A DNA stretch of 64,000 nt from JAVJUS01 sp040220455 (lineage in GTDB: Bacteria; Pseudomonadota; Alphaproteobacteria; DSM-16000; Inquilinaceae). Location: assembly GCA_040220455.1 (NCBI GenBank), contig JAVJUS010000112.1:1-64000 (forward strand). Direction: 5' to 3'. The notes beneath the pieces were generated by a model that was not told where the DNA came from, searched no databases, and saw only the letters and a list, made by a program, of their open reading frames with translations. Every line of letters begins with the position of its first letter. Position 1 is the stretch's first letter. Shown one piece after another: positions 1 through 7,730 of this stretch. The translations under genes and the position numbers were made by a program.

Positions 1-153
1 CGCCCCGATGCGGGCACGGCGGCGAACGGCCGGGGCGGCCGGGGCCCTCGGGGCCGGCCGGGCGCGGGCGGGCCCCGACGCAAGACCGCCCGGGCGCCCA
101 AGGGCGGCAAGACGCCCGGCAAGGCCGGCAAGGGGGCGGCCAAGCGGCGATAG
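1..153 (+). CDS. C-terminal tail of a basic Lys/Arg/Gly-rich protein (5' partial)
   Basis: The reading frame is open from the first base and ends at TAG 151-153. The 50 visible residues are almost entirely Gly, Arg, Lys, Pro and Ala, and the end is strongly basic (GKGAAKRR). Such low-complexity basic tails are common on alphaproteobacterial RNA-binding enzymes, such as DEAD-box helicases and RluB-type pseudouridine synthases. No catalytic part is visible, so the product cannot be named. A gap of about 110 bases separates it from the next gene on the same strand. Confidence 0.5.
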   Translation, partial: RPDAGTAANGRGGRGPRGRPGAGGPRRKTARAPKGGKTPGKAGKGAAKRR

Positions 154-262
154 GACGCGTGTGCCGAGGCGTGCATCGCGCGAAATCTTGCCGCAGAGTT
201 ACGGTATCGAAAGGGGTCGGTGGTTCGATAGCCAACGGTCCTTCGAGAGGGGATATATCGCC

Positions 263-1876
263 TTGGCGCCTGTTTCTCCTGCGCGACGCCCCGTTGCCGG
301 CGTTCTGGCGGCGGCGCTCTTCGCCCTCGCGGCGCTCGGCGCCTGCTCGGTGCCGGATCTGCGCACCGGCTTCGGGCGCGACGCCGGCGCGACACCCGCC
401 GGCGATTCCGCCCTGCCCGCCGGCGGTGCGACCGTCGCCGTCTTCGACATGGGCTTCGAGCGGATCGAGGACATCTATATCGACGCGGTGCCGATCGGCG
501 ACCTTGCGGTGACGGGCCTTGCCGCGCTGGACACACACGATCCGGCGTTCGGCGTCGACCGAACGGAGACGACGGTGAGCGCCCGGCTCGGCGGGGCCGA
601 GCTGCTCCGGGTCTCGGCGCCGACGGCGCGCGACGCCCGCGGCTGGGCAGCCGTGGCCGGCCATGTGGTCGCCGCCGGCCAGGCCGCCTCCCCCGCGCTG
701 GGCGACCTCGAGCGGGAGGCGATCTACGAGACGGTATTCGACGCCGCGCTCGACGGACTCGACGACTATTCCCGCTATGTCGACCCGGAGAGCGCGCGCG
801 AGGAGCGCGCCCAGCGCGACGGCTATGGCGGCATCGGCCTGCTGATCGAGTACGACGCCGACAGCCGCGCCATCGTGCTGCAGGTCTTCGACGAGGGCCC
901 GGCGGCCGGCGCCGGCATCGAGCCCGGCTGGTACATCGAGACGGTCGACGGCGAATCGATCGCCGACTGGGATATCGGCGATGTCGGCCGCGCCCTGCGC
1001 GGGCGCTCGGGCACACCGGTCCGCGTCACCTTCTCGACCCGCGAGGGCGTCTTGCGGTCGTACACGCTCACCCGGGCGCGGGTCGTCCCGAACGTCGTCG
1101 CCACCCGCCGGGTCGGCGACGTGATCGTGGCGGAGGTCCTGCGCTTCAACGCCGCGACGACCGAGGACCTGACCCGCGCGATCGACGAGACCATGGCCGG
1201 GATGGACGGCCCGCCCGCCGGCGTGGTCCTGGATCTGCGCGGCAATCCGGGCGGTCTGCTGGGCCAGGCGGTCGCGGTCGCCGACCTGTTCGTCGACGAC
1301 GGGCTGCTGATCGAGACCCGGGGCCGGCATCCCGACAGCGCCCAGCGCTTCGACGCCCGGCGCGGCGACATCCTCGCGGGCCTGCCGCTCGCCGTGCTGA
1401 TCGACGGCAGATCGGCGTCGGGCGCCGAGGTCGTCGCCGCGGCGCTGCAGGACAGCGGGCGCGCCGTGCTGGTCGGCTCCTCGACCTTCGGCAAGGGCAG
1501 CGTCCAGACCGTCACGCGCCTGCCCAACGACGGCGAGCTGTTCCTGACCTGGAGCCGGATCTACGCCCCGTCCGGCTACACGCTCCATCGCCAGGGCGTC
1601 ATGCCGACCCTGTGCACCAGCGCCGGGATCGATCAGGCGGACAGCCTCATCGACCGGTTCCGCAGCGGCCGGTTGGCGATTCCCGCCCAGCTCACGGCCG
1701 CCCAGCGCGCGGCGCCGGAAAGCGAGTCCGCGCTCGACGCGCTGCGCTCGGCCTGCCCGTGGCGGGCCCATGACGCCGAGCTGGATCTCGAGGTCGCCCG
1801 CCGCGTCGTCTCCGACCCCATGCTCTACGCCGAGGTCGTCCAGGCCCGGCGCGAGGAGGCCTTCGCCCTGCGGTGA
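263..1876 (+). CDS. S41 family (C-terminal processing) peptidase, predicted lipoprotein
   Basis: Periplasmic serine protease of the CtpA/Prc S41 family. I chose TTG 263: GAGAGGGG lies about 10 bases upstream, and the product then begins with a hydrophobic signal ending in the lipobox LGAC, so it is probably lipid-anchored. The N-terminal half contains a YSRYVDP segment typical of the family. A PDZ domain follows (GYGGIGLLIEY to the ARVVPNVV strand). The protease core has LDLRGNPGG, the catalytic Ser in the SASGAE motif and the catalytic Lys in FGKGSVQ. It is 537 residues, longer than a minimal CtpA, because of an N-terminal extension of about 150 residues. It is followed by a hairpin terminator, so it is transcribed apart from the ArsI cluster. 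Its substrate is unknown. Confidence 0.85.
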   Translation: MAPVSPARRPVAGVLAAALFALAALGACSVPDLRTGFGRDAGATPAGDSALPAGGATVAVFDMGFERIEDIYIDAVPIGDLAVTGLAALDTHDPAFGVDRTETTVSARLGGAELLRVSAPTARDARGWAAVAGHVVAAGQAASPALGDLEREAIYETVFDAALDGLDDYSRYVDPESAREERAQRDGYGGIGLLIEYDADSRAIVLQVFDEGPAAGAGIEPGWYIETVDGESIADWDIGDVGRALRGRSGTPVRVTFSTREGVLRSYTLTRARVVPNVVATRRVGDVIVAEVLRFNAATTEDLTRAIDETMAGMDGPPAGVVLDLRGNPGGLLGQAVAVADLFVDDGLLIETRGRHPDSAQRFDARRGDILAGLPLAVLIDGRSASGAEVVAAALQDSGRAVLVGSSTFGKGSVQTVTRLPNDGELFLTWSRIYAPSGYTLHRQGVMPTLCTSAGIDQADSLIDRFRSGRLAIPAQLTAAQRAAPESESALDALRSACPWRAHDAELDLEVARRVVSDPMLYAEVVQARREEAFALR

Positions 1877-1883
1877 CGGCCGG

Positions 1884-1924
1884 CACCGGCATGGTGGGGA
1901 CCCTGACCCACCACCATGCCGGTG
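1884..1924 (+). terminator. Stem-loop after the S41 peptidase gene
   Basis: A perfect 14-bp stem, CACCGGCATGGTGG (1884-1897) with its complement (1911-1924), encloses a 13-base loop. It begins 8 bases after the stop codon. The T-run downstream is weak and displaced (GATTTT), so it may be an inefficient intrinsic terminator or a 3'-end stabiliser. Confidence 0.6.
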
Positions 1925-1943
1925 TGTGATCGCGATTTTCCCA

Positions 1944-2024
1944 AACTTCGAAGTTGAAATGCTCCGGCGTCGAGAGTATCGTCACTTCATTGTTCGACTC
2001 TAATCGAACATTCGAACTCTCGAA
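1944..2024 (+). promoter_or_regulatory. Palindrome cluster, candidate metalloregulator operators
   Basis: Three dyad symmetries lie within 80 bases. AACTTCGAAGTT at 1944-1955 is a perfect 12-bp palindrome touching the -35 box. TGTTCGA-N6-TCGAACA at 1991-2010 is perfect and would sit around the transcription start. TTCGA-N4-TCGAA lies at 2011-2024. All share the core TTCGA. This layout fits repression by a small dimeric regulator such as ArsR/SmtB. No such regulator gene is adjacent within the window. Confidence 0.5.
1954..1982 (+). promoter_or_regulatory. Putative sigma-70 promoter of the ArsI-like array
   Basis: A -35-like TTGAAA (1954-1959) is separated by 17 bases from a -10-like TATCGT (1977-1982). 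The stretch is clearly richer in A/T than its surroundings. It lies between the terminator of the previous gene and the first VOC gene, and palindromes overlap it on both sides. Assignment is by pattern only. Confidence 0.45.
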
Positions 2025-2038
2025 TGCAGGAGCCGTCC

Positions 2039-2530
2039 ATGACGACCGGAACCGACGTGGGCCGCACGCCGCCGCTCATTCCCCAGCTCAAGCTGGCGCG
2101 GCGGGTCGTGGAGTCCGATCTGGGCCCGATGATCTCCAGCTTCCACGTCCACACCGTCGACGAGAGCCTGGAGCAGGACTATACCGAGGCCACGGTGGCG
2201 ACGGCCTTCGGCCGCCCGGTCCGGGTCATCCGGTCCCATCCCGAGCGGCCGATCGCCGACGGCGCCAAGACGGCGCCTGGCCATATCGACCATTTCGGCA
2301 TCGATTTCCTGGCCGAGCCGCTGCCGAGCGTCGACAGCTTCGACACGCTCAAGGCGCTCTATCCCGACGCCAAGCTCGTCATGCAGGACCAGCCGCACTG
2401 CGGCGGCATCCGCGTGGAGCGCAAGATCTGGGTCTACGCCGACGGCTACCCGCCGATGGAGATCCAGCTCGGCCCGAAGTCCTCGGTCGAGGCCGCCTGT
2501 CACCCGCGGCCTGCCTGGCCGGAGGGCTGA
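2039..2530 (+). CDS. Divergent ArsI/CadI-like VOC-fold protein
   Basis: First gene of a four-gene VOC (glyoxalase-fold) array, 163 residues. ATG 2039 is preferred over the in-frame ATG at 2024 because AGGAG at 2028-2032 gives correct spacing. Its second half aligns by eye with the downstream ArsI-like proteins: HFGID with His85, then HCGG with Cys121 where the others have a vicinal Cys pair, RKIW, and a Glu at 141 in PPMEIQLG. The first metal-binding His is not at the canonical spacing, and only one of the paired cysteines is kept. It ends with an extra cysteine (AACHPRP). It may be a non-lytic binding protein or an enzyme of changed specificity. The family assignment is inference; the alignment is visible but weak at the N-terminus. 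Confidence 0.6.
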   Translation: MTTGTDVGRTPPLIPQLKLARRVVESDLGPMISSFHVHTVDESLEQDYTEATVATAFGRPVRVIRSHPERPIADGAKTAPGHIDHFGIDFLAEPLPSVDSFDTLKALYPDAKLVMQDQPHCGGIRVERKIWVYADGYPPMEIQLGPKSSVEAACHPRPAWPEG

Positions 2531-2588
2531 GCCCGCCCCGGCGCCCTCCCTCTTCGCTCACCACCGTTCCAGACCAGGAGACTCCGCC

Positions 2589-3080
2589 ATGAACGAGATG
2601 GCTCCGACCAGCGCCCCGGCCGCGCCCGCTCAGGCCGACACCTTCTCCACGGCCACCCGGCCGCACATGACGATCGACATCAGCGACCTGGACCGGTCGA
2701 AGGCCTTCTACCGGGCGCTGTTCGGCCTGGAGCCGATCAAGACGCGGGACGACTACGCGAAGTTCGTCTCCGAGGATCCGCCGATGAACCTGGCGATCCT
2801 GGTCACCAAGGAGGACGCGGGCAAGTCGGCCGGCCATTTCGGGGTCCAGGTCAAGTCGACCGAAGCGCTCGAGGCCTACCGCTCGCGGCTCGCCGGCGCC
2901 GGCATCGAGGTCTTCGCCGACGAGACCGAGGTCGCGTGCTGCGCGTCGGTCCAGAACAAGATCTGGGCCAACGATCCGGACGGCAACAGCTGGGAAGTCT
3001 TCTTCGTCGTCGAGGCCAAGCCGGACGAGGAAGTGAGCTGCGGCGACGAGTGCAGCGACTGCCCCTGCAACTTCGAATAA
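2589..3080 (+). CDS. arsI: ArsI/CadI-type VOC dioxygenase (C-As lyase), copy 1
   Basis: Predicted Fe(II)-dependent dioxygenase cleaving the carbon-arsenic bond of trivalent organoarsenicals, giving As(III). The metal-site triad is His26, His83 and Glu136, and the substrate-binding vicinal pair is Cys117-Cys118. Allowing for an N-terminal extension of 21 residues, these match positions 5, 62, 115 and 96-97 known for the ArsI family. RBS AGGAG lies upstream of ATG 2589. The C-terminus carries a Cys-rich tail (CGDECSDCPC) beyond the VOC fold, possibly an extra thiol metal site. It belongs to an apparent operon, 58 bases after the previous gene and 33 before the next. The alternative name CadI reflects cadmium induction of relatives; the true substrate is not proven. 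Confidence 0.85.
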   Translation: MNEMAPTSAPAAPAQADTFSTATRPHMTIDISDLDRSKAFYRALFGLEPIKTRDDYAKFVSEDPPMNLAILVTKEDAGKSAGHFGVQVKSTEALEAYRSRLAGAGIEVFADETEVACCASVQNKIWANDPDGNSWEVFFVVEAKPDEEVSCGDECSDCPCNFE

Positions 3081-3113
3081 CCCCGCCCTTTCGCCCGACG
3101 AGGAGTTCGGACC

Positions 3114-3587
3114 ATGGATGGAAGCATCGGCGCCCCGGAAGTCACCGAGCGCAAGCCGCACATCGCCATCGACATCAACAGCCTGGACGCGTCGCTGCCG
3201 TTCTACAGCGCGCTCTTCGGCATGCAGCCGGACAAGCTCAAGTCCGACTACGCGCGCTTCACCAGCGCCAACCCGCCGGTCGTCGTCTCGCTCATGGAGC
3301 GCGACAGCGAGATCACGCGTGACGGGCATTTCGGCATCCAGGTGAAGTCGAGCGCCGACGTCCGCGCCTTCTACGAGCGGCTGGAGACGCTGGGCATCGA
3401 CGTCAAGACGACCGAGAAGGAGGTCGCCTGCTGCTACTCGGTGCAGGACAAGCTCTGGGCGGTCGATCCCGACGGCAATCACTGGGAGGTGTTCGTCGTC
3501 ACCGACAAGGACGACAACGCCGCCTGCAGCTCGAACTGCGACTGCATCTGCTACGACCCGGCGACAGGCGGCTGCTCCTGGGGCTGA
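3114..3587 (+). CDS. arsI: ArsI/CadI-type VOC dioxygenase (C-As lyase), copy 2
   Basis: Second canonical copy, 157 residues. Expected ligands are present: His16, His72 and Glu125 for the iron, and Cys106-Cys107 (EVACCYSVQ) for the arsenical. GAGGAG lies upstream of ATG 3114. A C-terminal tail of about 20 residues holds six cysteines (as in CSSNCDCIC). Divergence from copy 1 is large outside the motif blocks, so the duplication is old or the copies were acquired separately. It is tightly spaced with its neighbours and surely co-transcribed. Distinct substrate ranges (methyl versus aromatic arsenicals) are possible but cannot be read from sequence. Confidence 0.85.
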   Translation: MDGSIGAPEVTERKPHIAIDINSLDASLPFYSALFGMQPDKLKSDYARFTSANPPVVVSLMERDSEITRDGHFGIQVKSSADVRAFYERLETLGIDVKTTEKEVACCYSVQDKLWAVDPDGNHWEVFVVTDKDDNAACSSNCDCICYDPATGGCSWG

Positions 3588-3647
3588 GCCCCTGCGCGCG
3601 CCGCGACGAGCGGGTCCCTATCCCCTACCGATCAAGGAGTTAGCGCA

Positions 3648-4142
3648 ATGGCGGAGACCGCCGCACCGACCGGCCTCGAGGGTGCCGACCTGACCTCGAT
3701 GGTCGACTTCCCGACACCGAGCCGGGTTCATGTCAGCCTGAACATCTCAGACCTCTGGGCGTCGCTGAACTTCTACCGTCGCCTCCTCGACAAGAACCCG
3801 ACCGTGGCCAAGGAAGGCTACGCCAAGTTCGAGGTCGAGGAGCCGGCGATCAATCTTACGCTCAACGAGTTCCCGCACAACATCAACACCAACGGTCACT
3901 TCGGCATCCAGGTCAAGACGCCGGAGATCGTGCAGGAGCTGTGCCGCAAGTTCGACGAGCAGGGCTTCAAGGTCACCGTCGAGGAAGACGTGCAGTGCTG
4001 CTACGCCGAGCAGACCAAGTTCTGGGTCGCCGACCCGGACGGCTATCGCTGGGAGGTTTTCGCGACCGTCAACGAGGAGAGCGAGGAGGGCTGCCCGCCC
4101 GACTGCATCTGCTACGCGGATCTCGAGCGGACGACGGCCTGA
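3648..4142 (+). CDS. arsI: ArsI/CadI-type VOC dioxygenase (C-As lyase), copy 3
   Basis: Third canonical copy, 164 residues. It has His28, His84 and Glu136 as the predicted metal triad and Cys117-Cys118 in the vicinal pair (VQCCYAEQ). The N-terminal extension before the first VOC strand is about 27 residues. The tail is shorter, with a GCPPDCIC motif. AAGGAG precedes ATG 3648. It is the last VOC gene before a strong GC hairpin and the glutamate-cysteine ligase gene. Its His-His spacing is 56 residues, as in copy 2, against 57 in copy 1. Confidence 0.85.
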   Translation: MAETAAPTGLEGADLTSMVDFPTPSRVHVSLNISDLWASLNFYRRLLDKNPTVAKEGYAKFEVEEPAINLTLNEFPHNINTNGHFGIQVKTPEIVQELCRKFDEQGFKVTVEEDVQCCYAEQTKFWVADPDGYRWEVFATVNEESEEGCPPDCICYADLERTTA

Positions 4143-4160
4143 CCGGCCCGACCCGATGCC

Positions 4161-4203
4161 GGACCCGCCCCGGGGCGCCGTTGCGCCCCGGCCGCGCGGG
4201 TCC
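4161..4203 (+). other. Large GC-rich hairpin between arsI copy 3 and gshA
   Basis: An inner perfect stem CCGGGGCGC (4170-4178) / GCGCCCCGG (4183-4191) has a 4-base loop. An outer stem GGACCCG (4161-4167) / CGGGTCC (4197-4203) flanks it. There is no T-run, so it is more likely a processing or attenuation element, or an mRNA stabiliser for the arsI transcript, than a full terminator. Confidence 0.5.
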
Positions 4204-4278
4204 GGCCGCGCCGCCCGACCGCCGCCGGCGGCCGGGTTCGATCCGTCAATGCCTCCCCGTTGCTGGAGCGAGCCGGTC

Positions 4279-5667
4279 ATGACCCGAGGGGCCGAGAGCG
4301 AGAACGCGCCGCCACCGCTGACCCGCGACGACCTGATCGCCGATCTGGCGGCGGGCGCCAAGCCGCCGGAGAGCTGGCGCATCGGGGCCGAGCACGAGAA
4401 GTTCCTGTTCGACCGCGTGACGGGCCGGCGCCTGGCCTATGACGCAGCCCCGGGCATTCGCGCGATCCTGGAGGCGCTCGCCGACGGCTTCGGCTGGCAG
4501 CGCGAATTCGAAGGCGAGCGCCTGATCGCCCTGAAGCGCGAGGGCGCGGCGATCTCGCTCGAGCCCGGGGGGCAGTTCGAACTCTCCGGCGCCCCGCATC
4601 GCGACCTGCACGCCGTGGCGCAGGAAACGGCCGTGCATTTCCGCGAGGTCCGGGCGGTCGCCGATACCCTGGGTGTCGACATCTGCACCCTCGGCTTCGA
4701 TCCGGTTACCCGGGCGGCGGAGGTGCCCTGGATGCCCAAGGCGCGCTATGCGGTGATGCGGCGCTTCATGCGCCGGACCGGGCGCTACGGCCTGGACATG
4801 ATGGGCCGGACCTGCACCGTGCAGGTCAATCTCGACCATGCCGGCGAGGCGGACATGGTCCGCAAGTTCCGCGTCGGCCTGGCGCTGCAGCCGTTGGCGA
4901 CGGCGCTGTTCGCCAACTCTCCCATCGTCGACGGGCGGGTCACCCGCCACGCGAGCTGGCGCAGCCGGGTCTGGACGGATACGGACCCGACGCGCTGCGG
5001 CATGCTGCCCTTCGTCTTCGAGCCGGGCATGGGCTTCGAGCGCTATGTCGACTACGCCCTCGACGTGCCGATGTACTTCGTGCGCCGCGACGGCGCGTAC
5101 CACGAGGCGCACGGCCTGACCTTCCGGCGCTTCATGGCCGAGGGCGCGGATCTCCCGGACGGGCGGCACACGCGCGCGACGCTCGACGACTGGTCCCTGC
5201 ATCTGACGACGCTGTTCCCGGAAGTCCGGCTCAAGGGCTATCTGGAGATGCGCGGCGCGGATGCCGGCGGGTTCGCCATGCTCTGCGCGCTGCCGGCGTT
5301 CTGGACCGGCCTGCTCTACGACAGCGTCGCGCTCGATGGCGCGGAGGACCTGGCGTCGGAGCTGACCCAGGGGGACCTGCTGGCCCTGCGCCGCGACGTG
5401 CCGGAGCAGGGCCTGGCCGCCATGGCCGGCCGCCGGCCGCTCGCCGCGATGGCGCGCGAGGCGCTCGACCTCGCCCGCGGCGGCCTCGCCCGACGGGCCC
5501 GCCTGGACGGCATCGGCGACGAATCCCGCTACCTCGACCCCCTCGGCGAGATCGTCGAATCCGGGCTTTCCCCGGGCGCCCGCCTCGTTGCCGACGCGCC
5601 GCCCACGATCGGGCCGGAGCCGGTCTGCCGGCCCCGATCCTGCGCCCTGCCCGCCTGCGACGCCTGA
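4279..5667 (+). CDS. gshA: Glutamate-cysteine ligase, plant/alphaproteobacterial type
   Basis: First step of glutathione synthesis: ATP-dependent joining of Glu and Cys to gamma-glutamylcysteine in the cytosol. Start ATG 4279 has TGGAGCG upstream and opens into the family N-terminus with IGAEHEKF. Further family blocks are LEPGGQFELSG, MPKARY, TVQVNLD, FANSPIVDGR and YLEMRGAD. The length, 462 residues, is normal. The last 30 residues are not: after EIVESG the usual ending (a WGG...EYAY-like segment) is replaced by a Pro/Cys-rich tail, CRPRSCALPACDA. I see no clear frameshift restoring the usual end in another frame. It lies 136 bases after the ArsI genes and before an Atm1-type exporter, which ties glutathione supply to metalloid handling. 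Confidence 0.9.
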   Translation: MTRGAESENAPPPLTRDDLIADLAAGAKPPESWRIGAEHEKFLFDRVTGRRLAYDAAPGIRAILEALADGFGWQREFEGERLIALKREGAAISLEPGGQFELSGAPHRDLHAVAQETAVHFREVRAVADTLGVDICTLGFDPVTRAAEVPWMPKARYAVMRRFMRRTGRYGLDMMGRTCTVQVNLDHAGEADMVRKFRVGLALQPLATALFANSPIVDGRVTRHASWRSRVWTDTDPTRCGMLPFVFEPGMGFERYVDYALDVPMYFVRRDGAYHEAHGLTFRRFMAEGADLPDGRHTRATLDDWSLHLTTLFPEVRLKGYLEMRGADAGGFAMLCALPAFWTGLLYDSVALDGAEDLASELTQGDLLALRRDVPEQGLAAMAGRRPLAAMAREALDLARGGLARRARLDGIGDESRYLDPLGEIVESGLSPGARLVADAPPTIGPEPVCRPRSCALPACDA

Positions 5668-5688
5668 CGGGGCCCTGACCGACGCCGC

Positions 5689-5713
5689 GGGCCGCCCGAC
5701 GCGGCCCTTTCTT
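5689..5713 (+). terminator. Rho-independent terminator after gshA
   Basis: A perfect 7-bp stem GGGCCGC (5689-5695) / GCGGCCC (5701-5707) with a 5-base loop is followed by TTTCTT. It ends 27 bases before the next start codon, so the ABC exporter may need read-through or its own promoter. Confidence 0.75.
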
Positions 5714-5739
5714 CGTTCCGCAGACACGGATTTCCCGCG

Positions 5740-7581
5740 ATGACCGTGGCGAGCCAGCCGCCCGACAGCCGTTGGGAGCGCTTCCTGGAGATCGGCCGGA
5801 CCATCGGCCCGTTCTTCTGGCCGAAGGGCGATCTCGGCATCAAGTCGCGCGTCGTGATGGCGCTCGGCTTCCTCGTCCTGGCCAAGGTGGCCAATGTCTA
5901 TGTTCCGGTGATCTTCCGCGACGCGGTCGACGCGCTCAACGACAGCAGCGGCGCCGCCGTCGCGGTGCCTGTCGGGCTGATCGCGGCCTACGGCTTCGGC
6001 AAGCTGCTGACGGTCGCCTTCCAGCAGTTCCGCGAGGTCCTGTTCGTCACCGTCGCGCGCGGGGCGTTGCGCGACATCGCGCTGAAGGCGTTCGAGCACC
6101 TGCACCGGCTGGGCGCGCGGTTCCACGTCAACCGCAAGATCGGCGCGCTGGCCCAGAACATCGATCGCGGGGTGAACGGCGTCCGCCAGATCCTCGAATA
6201 CCTGCTCTTCAATCTCTTCCCGACGATGCTGGAGCTCGTGCTGACCTGCGCGGTGCTCTGGGCCGTTCTCGACTTCAAGATCGCCGCGGTCACGGCGCTC
6301 ACGATCGTCGCCTACATCGTCTTCTCGATCACGATCACCGAGTGGCGGATGCGCTTCCGCCGGGAGATGAACCGGGACGAGAGCGCGTCCAAATCCGTCG
6401 CGATGGACAGCCTGATCAACGTCGAGACGGTCAAGGCGTTCAACGCGGAGCGCCACGAGGCCGAACGCTACGGCACGGCGCTGACGACCTTCGTGCGCTC
6501 CTCGATCAAGAGCGTGCTGTCGCTCGCGCTGGTCAATGTCGGTCAGGGCGCGATCATCGGTGGCGGCATCATCATCCTGCTCTGGATGGCCGCGGACGGC
6601 GTCGCCAACGGGACGATGACGATAGGCGAGTTCACGATGATCAACGCCTACCTGCTCCAGCTCTTCCAGCCGCTCAACATGCTGGGCTTCGTCTATCGCC
6701 AGATCCGCAACGGATTCACCGATCTGGAGGATCTCATCAAGCTCCTGCGCGAAGCGCCTGAGGTTGCCGATCAGCCGGATGCGGCGACGCTCGCGGTGCC
6801 GCGCGGCGAGGTGCGGTTCGAGGGCGTCGGCTTCCACTACGACGCCGAGCGGCGGATCCTGAAGGACATCGACCTGACGATCCGGCCCGGCGGCACGGTG
6901 GCCGTCGTCGGCCCGACCGGCAGCGGCAAGACGACGCTGAGCCGGCTGCTCATGCGCTACTACGACGTCACCGAGGGGCGCATCACGATCGACGGGCAGG
7001 AGGTCCGGGAGGTCACGCAGGAGAGCCTGCGCGACGCCATCGGCATCGTCCCGCAGGACACGGTGCTGTTCAACGACACCATCGCCTACAACATCGCCTA
7101 CGGTCGGCGCGACGCGAGCCGGGAGGAGATCGAGGAAGCGGCGCGGGTCGCCCAGCTCGACGGCTTCATCGCGAGCCTGCCGCAGGGCTACGACAGCGTG
7201 GTCGGCGAGCGGGGGCTGAAGCTCTCCGGCGGCGAGAAGCAGCGCGTCGCCATCGCGCGGCTGGCCTTGAAGAAGCCGCGCATCCTGATCTTCGACGAGG
7301 CGACCTCCTCGCTCGACACGGTGACCGAGCGGCGGATCATGGCCGATCTGGAGGCGCTGGCCGAGGGCCGGTCGACCCTGGTCATCGCCCACCGGCTGTC
7401 GACGGTCATGAGCGCCGACGAAATCGTCGTCCTCGACAAGGGGGAGATCGTCGAGCGCGGCCGGCACGCCGAGCTGCTGGCGCGCGGCGGGGCCTACGCC
7501 GCCATGTGGCAGGAGCAGCAGGAACAGAAAGAGGAGACCGACGACACGGCCGGCACCGACCCGTCCAAGGGCGACGGTTGA
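5740..7581 (+). CDS. Atm1-type ABC exporter (fused permease-ATPase)
   Basis: Half-size ABC exporter of the Atm1/ABCB7/HMT1 family, 613 residues. These transporters move glutathione and glutathione-metal or polysulfide conjugates across the inner membrane. Residues 1-330 form the six-helix membrane domain; the FFWPKGD and IKSRVVMAL start is typical of the family. The ATPase domain has Walker A GPTGSGKT at 391-398, signature LSGGEKQ near 495, Walker B ILIFDEATSSLD near 515 and the IAHRLS switch. The C-terminus is polar (EQQEQKEETDDT). Its position after gshA and the arsI array suggests export of As(III)- or metal-glutathione complexes. A housekeeping role in Fe-S biogenesis is the alternative. 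Confidence 0.9.
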   Translation: MTVASQPPDSRWERFLEIGRTIGPFFWPKGDLGIKSRVVMALGFLVLAKVANVYVPVIFRDAVDALNDSSGAAVAVPVGLIAAYGFGKLLTVAFQQFREVLFVTVARGALRDIALKAFEHLHRLGARFHVNRKIGALAQNIDRGVNGVRQILEYLLFNLFPTMLELVLTCAVLWAVLDFKIAAVTALTIVAYIVFSITITEWRMRFRREMNRDESASKSVAMDSLINVETVKAFNAERHEAERYGTALTTFVRSSIKSVLSLALVNVGQGAIIGGGIIILLWMAADGVANGTMTIGEFTMINAYLLQLFQPLNMLGFVYRQIRNGFTDLEDLIKLLREAPEVADQPDAATLAVPRGEVRFEGVGFHYDAERRILKDIDLTIRPGGTVAVVGPTGSGKTTLSRLLMRYYDVTEGRITIDGQEVREVTQESLRDAIGIVPQDTVLFNDTIAYNIAYGRRDASREEIEEAARVAQLDGFIASLPQGYDSVVGERGLKLSGGEKQRVAIARLALKKPRILIFDEATSSLDTVTERRIMADLEALAEGRSTLVIAHRLSTVMSADEIVVLDKGEIVERGRHAELLARGGAYAAMWQEQQEQKEETDDTAGTDPSKGDG

Positions 7582-7730
7582 CGGCCTCACGAAGCGGCCG
7601 GGCCGCGCGCGAGCGCGGACGACAACGGCCGCCGGACGGAGGGGACAAGCGGCGGGACCGTCGGCGCGGGCCGGCATCGCACCTGAGGGGGCGCGACGCC
7701 GGGACCGCGCTCAAACGGGGAGTGCAACCG

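Noticed and set aside
4246..7677. A very long minus-strand open frame (1143 codons) opposite gshA and the ABC exporter
   Set aside because: It is rich in Arg, Gly, Ala and Asp with no domain pattern, and lies antisense to two clearly conserved genes. Such frames are a by-product of high GC at third positions.
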